Shown: positions 32,901 to 42,184 of the stretch, piece after piece
Layout of the letters: each line of letters begins with the position of its first letter
Position numbering within the stretch: position 1 is the stretch's first letter
Source: Takakia lepidozioides
Lineage: Eukaryota > Streptophyta > Takakiopsida > Takakiales > Takakiaceae
Direction: 5' to 3'
Length of the DNA: 64,000 nucleotides
Assembly: GCA_030704615.1 (NCBI GenBank)
Contig: CM060733.1
Coordinates: 52,514,001-52,578,000, forward strand
Made by a program: the position numbers and the translations under genes
The notes under the pieces: model-generated
Seen by the model: the letters and a program-made list of their open reading frames with translations, nothing else
Databases searched by the model: none
Told to the model about the DNA's origin: nothing

Positions 32901-34337
32901 ACAACACTTTGTCTGGTGTGTTTTTTACTTTGTTCAACATTGTGTTCTGCTCCTAACTAGTCCACTGTTTTTTTTGTGGAACATGTCACCAAGAGACCTG
33001 AATGGGTGAATGGAAGCCAACAAGCGTACGCAACAGACCTAGTGGTCCTGGACATTCCAGATGGTCTGCCTGTGCCGGATGTCCTCCCATCGAACACAAC
33101 GCCATCGTGGAACAAGTCAGATGCCCTTTTCTGGCAGTGGGTTTTTTCCTTCAGCAACAAATTTTTGTCTGATGCAGGAGCACTTCTTCTTTTGCAGTCA
33201 AAAGACATGCTGGCGCGCAGAACCCTTTTCAGTTACATGAAGGCTTCCGGCTTTAAGGTCATCAAAACATGGACGTGTATCAACACTCTTCCACTTTCCA
33301 AGGGAGAGTTTCCAGGACAGAGGGTGAGTTTAGGGTGGTGGACTGCCTCTTCTGCTAATTTCATTCTATTCATTTCATTATGCATGCTCGTGAACTGAAT
33401 GTTTTGGGGGGGCAATGCAGACTCGGGTGTTCGAGGCTTTATGCTTGGTGAGGATGCGAAAGGACACCCCCCCTCCTAGTATTGCGGAGTTCCAGTTGAG
33501 AGACCTTGCAGCACACATCGACCCCACCTGCGAGCCTATGGGGGACGATGTCCTGTACAATTACGTGGACTCCGGGCGGACCATCAAAAGGACGAATGGT
33601 GTCCCTTGGAGAGGTGATCGGGAGAAATCTCCAACATTCATGCAGACTCTGGTGGAGACTTGCAGCCGGCATGGGGGGCGGGTGGTGGACTTGTCTTTGG
33701 GAATAGGTTTGCCCTGCCAAGTCTACTGCTCTGCCGTATCGATAATCTTGAATTTTGTAATGATTCTTGGTTTTTTTGTTCTGTGCATTTGCAGGTGCAA
33801 CTTTCCATGCTTGTAAGAGCGCCGGTAGACACTTCTTCGACATGGAGGGGGATGCGGAGCTGTAGTCGTGCGAGATTCAACAACTCACCTCCGGCTCGGC
33901 ATCAGCCCCACACAAGGAACCAGTTTTCGACGAACGGGAACTTCCAGATGAAGACCTCGACGTGGACTCCGACTTTGAGTGTATGTAAGTCCGGTTTGTT
34001 TTGGATGACATGTTGGATTTTTCATTTTTTCAGACCTTCATTTTTGTCACAACCGCGGTCGTGTCTTTCTGCTTACTGGGCTTGCAACTTTGGGAATCTT
34101 TGCAGGACACCAAAAACAAGGAGAAGCATCCCATTCTTTGCTAACCCGGAATTTTTCCCGAGCCCAACTGCCCCCCTACGGTTGCCATGCCATGCGGAGG
34201 CTGCCGCTAGGAAGTTTACTCTCTGCGACTCCCCTCTAGTTTGCTTCAATCGTGTAGAAAATGTGGACAACAGGGCTAGGATCGTCATGGACATTAGTGC
34301 GTCAGAGTCCGGTGCTACCACAAGTTCTAGTGCATAG
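29902..34337 (+). pseudogene. ParB-like plus DNA-methylase-like gene, nine exons, broken
   Basis: Exons fit GT-AG and phase: 29,902-30,499; 30,593-30,782; 30,889-31,311; 31,406-31,629; 32,287-32,892; 32,996-33,323; 33,421-33,706; 33,795-33,984; 34,106-34,337. The protein starts with a basic/acidic stretch. A ParB/Srx-like segment with FFVWDGNHRLLAWM in exon 1 is followed by helical exons and a Lys/Gly-rich linker. Then comes a methylase-like fold: TDLVVLDIPDG (position of the catalytic DPPY), GALLLLQSK, and PWRGDREK with RVVDLSLGIG-ATFHACKSAGRHFFDMEGD (motif I). Motif IV before motif I suggests the beta class of N4/N6 amino-methylases. An acidic tail ends at TAG 34,335-34,337. Damage: a two-base-type frameshift near 30,228; in-frame TAG at 31,309, 32,687 and 33,863. 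DIPDG departs from (D/N/S)PP(Y/F/W), so catalysis is doubtful even in an intact relative. The first exon is unresolved. Confidence 0.75.
31769..32203. repeat. Second palindrome cluster, inside an intron
   Basis: The same palindrome family recurs in intron 4 of the ParB/methylase-like gene at 31,769-31,792 (CA centre), 31,864-31,889 (TG), a half-copy at 32,023-32,034, 32,086-32,109 (TG) and 32,180-32,203 (CA). The copy at 32,086 reads CAGCC...GGCTG instead of CAACC...GGTTG, so both arms changed together. The half-site with its flank (ACGCAAGGTTGTTTGAGGC, 32,024-32,042) is the exact reverse complement of GCCTCAAACAACCTTGCGT at 32,172-32,190, as if they were the ends of one short element. Spacing is less regular than in the first cluster. 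Confidence 0.85.
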
Positions 34338-34559
34338 ACATTTTCCGATTGGTTCCACCTGTTTGGGAATATCTAGAGAATCAAATGTGAGGAGATTGCT
34401 TCTCTTCCTTCAACTGCGTGCCTCCCTTCCCAACATTGTCTACATTTTCTAGAAATAATTTTTTTCATCTTCACTTGCAAGTCCATTCATACAATCTCTG
34501 TGGGTCCACAATACTTCCAGACATTACACATACGTACGTATATTGTGCATGCATCCAAA

Positions 34560-34830
34560 GCATAAGTCCATCCATCAACTGTCCGAAATTCTACCATTCC
34601 AAGTTTATCACTCCGTCATTCATCCAGTGTTCCAGCATATATCATCCATCATTCGACCCACACTCAGCCATCATGCATGTAACATCCATCCACCATCCAT
34701 CCAATATTTCTCATCCATCCAATATTTTTCATCCAATCACCATTCATCCAACGTTCATCCAACTTCACATCCAGGTGCGCATTACATTTACACTCGTTCC
34801 CATGGGAATAGGTCCCCTGGTTAAGGCAGA
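34560..34830. repeat. CATCCA-rich segment (right)
   Basis: CATCCATC, TTCATCCAAC and related words recur many times, including CATCCATCCAATATTT twice in tandem. On the minus strand it reads GTTGGATGAAYG, the same words as the segment at 21.7 kb, with a flanking block that is also similar there. It may be an end of a large element or a simple repeat. Confidence 0.5.
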
Positions 34831-35396
34831 CATGCCATAGACGGACCCACACAAAAGTCCGAAACATGACACCCGGCCAACACCGGTCAATACCCTACCT
34901 ATGATGGTATTGACGAAGACAAAAACCAAGCAATACCCATACTATGGGCAAAACCAAAGATCATGCACTGCAAGGTATAAGTATCAATCAATGTTGGGGT
35001 GGTATTACACATATCACATGAATAGGACATGTCCAGGCCATAGTGATAGACTCACCACGTGCTATCCACTCTTTATCCCCACATGCCCTACCTTGATGAC
35101 ATCTTTCCATGTGGTTCAAGGAAATGGTAGCTGGCATTACCATTGGAATACCGTCCGGTCATACCCGTCCGCAAATCAAAATTCACGCTTCTACTGAAAA
35201 CATGACGATATTAAAATTTTGTGAATATTCTAATAGTGCCGAACCAGCTGTAAAAAGTAAAAAATATTTCAATATCATCCCGAAGAAAAACCATATTTTT
35301 TATAAAGCAATTTATAGTGGACGACCTTCTCACATTTTGCCATTAAAAAAGAAACCTCAAATTAAATTGCAAGTCTTGTTAATGTATCATGGATAA
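34831..35396. other. Intergenic, no gene recognised
   Basis: No supportable gene. It has several palindromic-looking words around ATACC/GGTAT between 34.88 and 35.17 kb, then an A-rich stretch that would be the 3' flank of the minus-strand GLUTAMINE DUMPER-like gene. Confidence 0.4.
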
Positions 35397-35963
35397 TCAT
35401 GTACTAGTAGATGGGTCAGTTTCATGATGAGCATCAATAAGCTTTGTAGGTTTATTTACTGTGGATTGTGAATTCGTCTTTGCACCTCCCTTACTAAGCT
35501 CACATTGAATTGTTGCCTCTGTACTTGTACTTTCCTCTACGCCAATTGTCTGTACATTGTTTTGAGATGCTTCAATTATAAGAGGTGCAGGGCGAGCAAA
35601 AAACACAGGTTCCTCATTTCCAGGCATCCGAACAAAAATTACAGATTCCCAAACTCTAGAGCCCTCTAGATTATCATTTGGGTTATTTGGTACACCCTGA
35701 TTTGAATGAAGGCCTCTAGTTTGAGATAATGTTGGTTGATAATGGAAATGATTCATATAGTGAGAATAACACAAAAGCACAATGGCTATGGCAATGAGAA
35801 TTAACATAGAAGCCATGCCTGCAATTATGAAAAACATCGTAGGTGTTTGTTGACAGATAGCATTGATCCAATTTTCTGGATTTAAGCAAAAGTCATTTGA
35901 AGGTAGTGTCTCTGGGGCTAATTGCGAGGTCTTGCCAGCTTCAGATAGAAGGAAGAAAAACAT
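35397..35963 (-). CDS. GLUTAMINE DUMPER-like single-pass membrane protein
   Basis: Intact frame of 188 codons. After a short N-terminus with a Trp (NPENWINAICQQTP) there is one membrane helix (MFFIIAGMASMLILIAIAIVLLCYSHY), then a cytosolic tail with SVIFVRMPGNEEPVFFARPAP. This corresponds to the VIMAG...P-T-F/Y-LATP motif that defines plant GLUTAMINE DUMPER proteins, and the helix with its L-x-A-x-x-x-L-L-x-C-Y-S ending also fits. GDU proteins sit in the plasma membrane, influence amino-acid export and interact with ubiquitin ligases. The length is close to the family's. The tail after the motif is Ser/Thr-rich and variable. A splice acceptor (TTTTTGCAG, exon from 35,977) just upstream of the ATG suggests a 5' UTR intron. 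The VIMAG box is diverged (VIFVRMPG), so it is a distant member. Confidence 0.7.
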   Translation of the reverse strand: MFFFLLSEAGKTSQLAPETLPSNDFCLNPENWINAICQQTPTMFFIIAGMASMLILIAIAIVLLCYSHYMNHFHYQPTLSQTRGLHSNQGVPNNPNDNLEGSRVWESVIFVRMPGNEEPVFFARPAPLIIEASQNNVQTIGVEESTSTEATIQCELSKGGAKTNSQSTVNKPTKLIDAHHETDPSTST

Positions 35964-35977
35964 TTGTCGGCTTCCAC

Positions 35978-38438
35978 CTGCAAAAACATGATCACCATTA
36001 GATTATCCATATAATAAATGGAAAAAAAGATAAAGATATTAGCATACATATTTTTATTTTCTACCAAGAAATGACATGGGACCAGAAGATTGATGACAAA
36101 TTTTGTAAATTCTTTTGTCAATGGATACTAGTACATACGACATATCCAAGCATGTATCATATGTATCATTTGTATCATATTATATGCATATATCTCGACT
36201 ATCTCCGAAGACATTATGTAATTTAATTTATTTAAATAATATTATTTACATTGAATACAGTAATTAAACTATAGACCAATCTCAATGAATAATATTGAAA
36301 TAAAAACTTACATTCATATAGAAAATAAACACTAGTGTAGTATATAATATTCTAACTAATATATGTATACATTGCACTTTTGACAAGTAATGATTATCAA
36401 ATAGAGAATTTTTAGATGAATAATTCAACCATCTAAATTCTAAGTCAAATTTTCTAAAGTGATTCCCTCCCTCTTTTTCATCTTTCAAACCTCTTGCAAT
36501 TTTTAATTTTCAGCTTGCTATATATTTTATAATTAAGTGAGATCATAAATATGTACATCAATTTGATTAATATCCAGACGATTGTTCTTTGTTGAAAGTT
36601 TTGGCAAACCTTGATTAAGGACGTATGATTACAATGAGTATAGGTACAATCTCATGTTGTTATTTGAACTATGTGTTGTTTCGTCTTTCAGTAATTAAAA
36701 ATGCAAAGTTATGACTCTCCTTGTATCTTTGTTTTTCACGTGTTGTCTTTTCTTCCTCCAACGGTGCATGGCTAGAATTCAACCAAGGCCAAAATCCAAC
36801 ATTCGTCAAATAAGAATTCGTGCTTTTAGAAAAGAATATAAATATAAATAATCACATGACGGTTTATGTAGGCTTCAACCGACCACAAATTATTATGATT
36901 GTATATTCATGATTGCTTCTGGGGGAAGGTGCAATGACAAAAAAAACCCTCCATACCATAGCAACTAGGCCTTGTAATATCAAATGGTTGACAAGTTTTG
37001 AAAGAGCATGATCCCCAAAAAGAAGAGAGATGCATTTCAAACCCCATTGTTTTAATGTAAAACATACGACTATCTATTATTTCTTCTTAGGACTATAACT
37101 TTGCATTTCGTGAGACCAAGTCTCATCTCAAGGTAACATATGCAAGAAATTTCATAATTAGTGACATTCAAATATTTCTATCACGCTAACTATATAACAT
37201 AAAGATGCAACAAGATAAATGAGATGTTCAACTTAAAAAAACAGATGAAGTGAGTTTGGATTTGAATACAGAGCAACGAGTAAATGCCCACCCGAAAACC
37301 TATTTGGCCGTCGTGAAGATGAAATGAAGTCAAACATCAACCTGAATAAAATTTTTCGATTTGGTAACATTTCCTCATTTAATGACAATTGTGAATTTTT
37401 ATGATATTGTGAGAGATTTGAGGTGTCACATCGTTGTCTCATATGATTAAGATGGAATGGCAAATATGGTTTATGTATAGGAGGACGCTTTGCAGGAACC
37501 CCACACTTTATTTCCATCTTCGTGTCCTCCCTTGCACGTTGCCTACCATATGGTCATGTTCTTGCCCTTATGTAGAATACATTGAAGAACAAACAACATC
37601 CTCAATATAGAGCTACATCATACCTTGCACAAGACTTCTAGTAAGGACATAAACAATAATAAGGTAGAGAACTCAAACAAGTATGTGTGTGTATGTGTGT
37701 GTTCACCGCGCCAAAAGGTTACTGCCTATGAATACCTTATTGCATCTGCATATGTCAAGATTTTATATATCAAAGAAGTAACTAATTGTGGTCGAGCATG
37801 AAGGTAAGATTTGAACCAGTGACGGATGGGTGTGTAGTGCGTCATATGGGTCAAATGGGCGCGCTAATTAGGACCTGTCCACTAATTGTCTATGCTAGAA
37901 CTTGCGGGCATCCCACCATCCTAGAGGTCCCAAATATGAGAGAAATTCCATTGGTTCCCTCCTAGGGGGCTGCTCACCTGGCCGAGTAGCTAAACAATTC
38001 GACGTAGTCCACAAAAAATGTACTAACTCCGAACTTCGTCCATAGTGGTAGTGATTATTTGGATAAGGTAGGGGCTGACTTTATGCCATGCCTCCTACAT
38101 TGAAGTCCATGCCACAAATATCCCATCTAAGGAATGTTCGACATTCTGTCAATGTGCACTCGCTCCATCAGAGAGAAGAATTCCAAATATGCAATTTGTC
38201 TATGGATGATTAATTCACTTTTATTTGGGATCCACTAACTAATTAGCAAGAAATTTTTTAATTATCTGAGAGGCCAAATCTATCAAACCTAGAGGTGTAT
38301 GTGTTTTTTAAATGTATAATTGCTTTCACGAAAAGAGGGGGACTTTAGGAGGTATCACTTGACGTAACCAACGTTGAGCTGAGCGGTTCTTTGGTTTACA
38401 TGGGAACCTCCAGTTCATATTTGGAAATTTTTTTGAGG
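35978..38438. other. AT-rich intergenic region, no gene recognised
   Basis: Presumed promoter and 5' region of the GLUTAMINE DUMPER-like gene, followed by AT-rich DNA. Frames are short and without motifs. Near 36,150-36,190 the word ATCATATGTATCAT repeats. A (TGTG)n stretch is at about 37,682-37,703. I see no RNA gene or defined element. Confidence 0.4.
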
Positions 38439-38439
38439 A

Positions 38440-38458
38440 GGGGGGGGGGGGGGGGGGG
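38440..38458 (+). repeat. G19 homopolymer
   Basis: A run of 19 G, preceded by GAGGA and followed by TTT. This is unusual in otherwise AT-rich DNA and able in principle to form a G-quadruplex. The exact length may be uncertain from sequencing. It sits just outside the left end of the TIR element at 38,463. Confidence 0.8.
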
Positions 38459-39020
38459 TTTGTTGCAGCGTTGGTCTGGTATGTACAAAAACCCGTGTAT
38501 CAACCCGGTTATGCACCCGGGTATGGAAGCCCCAACTAGACGGTTCCAGATAGGTCGGAAATCCGTCTCGTAACCTACCTGTAGGGTATGATTAGGGTTT
38601 TGGGGAGCGCGATACCCTAGCCGACTGGTCTCGGCTCACCAGTTGTTGATATATATATATATATATATATACGTGTTTCATCATTGGAACTCCGTTGTGG
38701 GTATCGCCGTTCAGGTATCAATGCGCATAGCCTAGAGATGGCTATGTCCATATTGATTCCTTGGATTGTAGCCCACGAGATCACGGTGGAGTGGTCTTTT
38801 CTAAAGTAGTGAGCAATGAGGTATTTGGTCCATAATGTTGCTCATTATATAGTAAGCATGTTTTGCATGCTACGATCAATGTGTGCTTCTTTTTTAAATG
38901 TATTTTTTTTAATACTTTACCCGAAGTTGATATCAGCAGGTATCAAGGTTTCATACCATTGTTGATACTAGGTCTTAAAATGTGAAATGCTGGCATTATT
39001 GGTATATACCATACAAGGCT

Positions 39021-39570
39021 TCTCATTGTTGAATAATTGGGAGTTTAAGGCTTACGTGTGTACGAGGCAGCGGGCCCATGCAAAGACGCGGGTCGCCTTG
39101 GGTCCCGCCCCAGACCTGGCAGCGGTGGGGTCTGTTGGCCCTGACCCTACAAGGGTCTGTTGAGGTAGGGTCCACCCTCCTCCTAGGCAACCTTGGGGTT
39201 GACAGCTCCCCCTTTATAGTATAAGGAATAAAAAACAGACAAGGTAGTAGCAAATAGTGGATAGTGTGGTGGTTGGGTGCTTCAGATGGCATTCGCGATG
39301 TTGCGGGTTCAAATCCGGTTGGCGCTGCAATGCTTTAATGATGATCATTTTACGGGCGAGTTTCCCCGGAAAAGTCCGGAGAGGGCGGGGCGGTCTGCGG
39401 CGGCAGACCCTGCATTGGACGCGAGCAAATCCGGACCCGCGAGCAGACCCGCCGTTGGACACGAGCATACCCGGACCGTGAGCGGACCCACCGGGTGGCG
39501 GGCGAAGTCGGGGGTGTGCGGTGCCTGGCCCACACGTGAGCCTTAAACTCCCAATTATTCTAAAATGAGA
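39021..39570. mobile_element. Nested TIR element with 40 bp inverted ends
   Basis: Left TCTCATTGTTGAATAATTGGGAGTTTAAGGCTTACGTGTG (39,021-39,060) matches the reverse complement of the right end CACACGTGAGCCTTAAACTCCCAATTATTCTAAAATGAGA (39,531-39,570) with few mismatches. The inside is GC-rich (about 39,060-39,160 and 39,350-39,540), unlike the surrounding DNA, and carries a SINE-like unit. Non-autonomous. Confidence 0.8.
39255..39345 (+). mobile_element. tRNA-derived SINE-like unit inside the TIR element
   Basis: GTGTGGTGGTTGGGTGC (about 39,264-39,280) resembles a box A/D-arm, and GGTTCAAATCC (39,306-39,316) is a good box B with a flanking short stem (TGCGGG...). The spacing is close to that in tRNAs. 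No acceptor stem closes and no anticodon arm is convincing, so it is a pol III-type SINE head rather than a tRNA gene. Confidence 0.5.
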
Positions 39571-39706
39571 GACCCCTACAAGTACCAAAATCTGGGTTTT
39601 TAAAAAATATTGCATACCCTTCTTTGGGACATTTCTATACTTTTATACTACCAGGACCCTCCTGGTATCTCCAAAACACGATACCAGACCAACACTGGTT
39701 TGCTGC

Positions 39707-42160
39707 TAGGGATCCGCTAGTGTTGGGGCTATAATGGGTCCCGTTTTATTACCTTTGCAATTCCCATGAAGTCTCAAAAATCTCACCTTGGATAATTCTT
39801 AACATGACAAGTTCTTGTTGGTTTGAGAACCAATGGTTGTGGATCTCGGTTCCTAACCAGAGTTTTGTGAGAACCTGACATAGACCCCACTGTCCAATAG
39901 ACCCCACTGTCCAATCACCTGGTTTGAAAAATCGTTGCAAAAAATATATGATAAAGAAAACATTGTGACAAGCAAAAATGCAATGAAAAGTAATACAAGA
40001 TATTGTAATACTAAATCAGCCAAAGCAGATGATGCAAGACATCAAATGTTCCCATGCTTGATAATACTTTTTTCTGGTGCTTTGGGTCGGAAAAGAGGAC
40101 TCAACTATCTTCAATTATCTACTAGAATTCAAGAGAGTATGACAAGTATGACAACATCCCTCCAGCTATTAGAGTAGTTGGTGGAGCTCACATGATTATG
40201 AATGCTCTCTCCAACCATGTTCTATAGGATGGAGTCAATGGATGTCACGGTTCACCTATTCCCATTCAAATTTCATATAATTGATAGTCAAGATAAATAT
40301 GACACCAAAACAATCACCAATTCATGATATCAAACAAGTGATAGATATATATCCATCCAATTTTGAGCAACATGTAAAGCACTTGAAGGTTGTGAAGAAG
40401 ATGACCCAACCTATGAAGCCTTCTATAAGCTCTTGGATTGTTTAGCATATTGGCTTTGTTTGAAATTTGCATATGTTTATTTTTCTCAACACTTTCAATT
40501 TTTAGAATGTCATATGGTTCTGGAGAGCTAAACTTATTTTCTAATTCTGTTTTATTTGTTTCATTCTAATCCAGAGTGATGTCAAATGGTTATGGCCCAA
40601 AACTTAAGCTCAATCATTTTTCCTAGTTTTTTCCCATCAGTTTTACTATACTTCAGTCTTCAGATTGTGGCTTCTACTTACTGTTAGATTGTTCAGATGA
40701 GGTGTTTATATTAATAGAAAATTACTGTAATTGTCTACATCTGGTCTTTTGAAACACAAAAATCTAGGTGATATGAAAAAACTATGACCCAAAACTTGAG
40801 CCCCTCTATATGCTCTTGTTTATTCATGTTTAATGACATTAGAACTAAAACTTGTTCTGTAATACATGGTTTAGATTTTTCCGCATGGGATTTCATGTCA
40901 AAGAATTTTTGAGAGCTTTGAGAAATCTCAAACTTCATTTCAACCTCCAGCTCGTAAGCAACAAAATCGAGGTTGCATAATTGGACCTTGTTTGAAATGA
41001 AAATCTTAATTGCTACAAAGAAAAACTAGTGGGAGCAAATTCACTTGGGGATTTACATGCAAATGAAAATAATATCGGGAGAGAAGAAGTAGAACTTGAT
41101 TGCAAAATGGATTGAGATGAAAGGTGTTGTAACCGATCCAAGATCCAAATGTATGTAAGAAAAAATGGGAGAAATTATTTGGTCATCAATTATGACAAAG
41201 ATGTTATATCTGGTCATATAAATTCGTTCTATGAGATGACTCCTTAAGAAAGATGAAGAAAATGATATATTATATATTTTTTCCCATAAGAGCTAATTTG
41301 TAATGCAAGTGTGACAGGTGCACCTCATGTCCTTTTGTTGTTGCTCAGTATTGGGCGATTTCTATCTGTGGCTGTTTGTTTTAGTACCAATGCGGAAGTA
41401 GCACTATGAGTTGTTGCCTTGTGCATCAATGGATTGTGGGCATAGCAACAGCTAATTCTAGATTCTAGAGGTTTTCGTCAGTCAGTCAAAGTTGTCCCTT
41501 CGTGGCACGGAACCTGTTTGGACGTAGACGATGATGTTCAGATGATGTTCAGAAGGCGTTCGAGTATTTGGTTACATTCTTATTATATGTTTATGTTGAG
41601 AGGAAGGAGGCCAAGGGGGACAGGGGAGGGAGTGGGGGTGGGGGTGGGGCAAGGGTGTGTTTGGGTTATGATCCAATGAATGTGGTGGATTTAGTATTAC
41701 TGAATACAAAGAAAAGTGCCACATGCCCTGGATCAAACAGTGGGTTTGCTACTGATAGAATGAGAATAGGCCCCCCAAGTTTGAGTGGGCCCTGTCCGTT
41801 AGAGGATGGTCCAGGAATTAAAAAGAGGGGATATTTAGTAAGCTACACAAGGATTTGAAGAAACAACCCCTCTGTAAGGGGGTAAAAAAAAAGACGGTAG
41901 GAAGGCGACAACTATTAAATGGAGGATGGTTTAGGCATCAAATTGGGGTGAGTAGAGTATACGTATCCAGCGGTGGTTTCTAGGGGTGACATGTGTGGGG
42001 GCAACCTTCTAGAAAGGTCTACGAGAGCTTGGGGCCGCCGGCCTCAGGTATATAAAGGAGTAGAGCGCTCTCCTCTCCTACCTCTTACTAGTTACTTACT
42101 AAGTTAGTACCTATTTTAGTGGGCTCTACATAGGCATGACCCGCAAAAAAAAGATGCAAA
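39707..42160. other. Intergenic, no gene recognised
   Basis: AT-rich DNA with short frames only. GACCCCACTGTCCAATAGACCCCACTGTCCAAT at about 39,882-39,914 is a two-copy direct repeat. A G-rich stretch (GGGAGTGGGGGTGGGGGTGGGG) lies at about 41,626-41,648. No domain-bearing frame found. Confidence 0.4.
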
Positions 42161-42184
42161 CATGAACCATAGCTATCAATATAC

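Larger units (their letters stand above)
38463..39706. mobile_element. TIR element, CTGGTAT family, copy 2 (with nested element)
   Basis: The left end TTGCAGCGTTGGTCTGGTAT (38,463-38,482) and right end ATACCAGACCAACACTGGTTTGCTGC (39,681-39,706) are imperfect inverted repeats. They share the TTGG(A/T)CTGGTAT core with the element at 9.86-10.39 kb. The interior has an (AT)n run at about 38,648-38,671, many ATACC/GGTAT words and a second TIR element at 39,021-39,570. No transposase is encoded. Confidence 0.6.

Noticed and set aside
29902-34337. Reading the in-frame TAGs as recoded codons in a working gene
   Set aside because: There is also a frameshift near 30,228, and unrelated pseudogenes nearby carry the same kind of stops. 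C-to-T decay is simpler.
39255-39345. Functional tRNA gene
   Set aside because: Box A and B are present but the acceptor and anticodon stems do not form, and it lies inside a TIR element.
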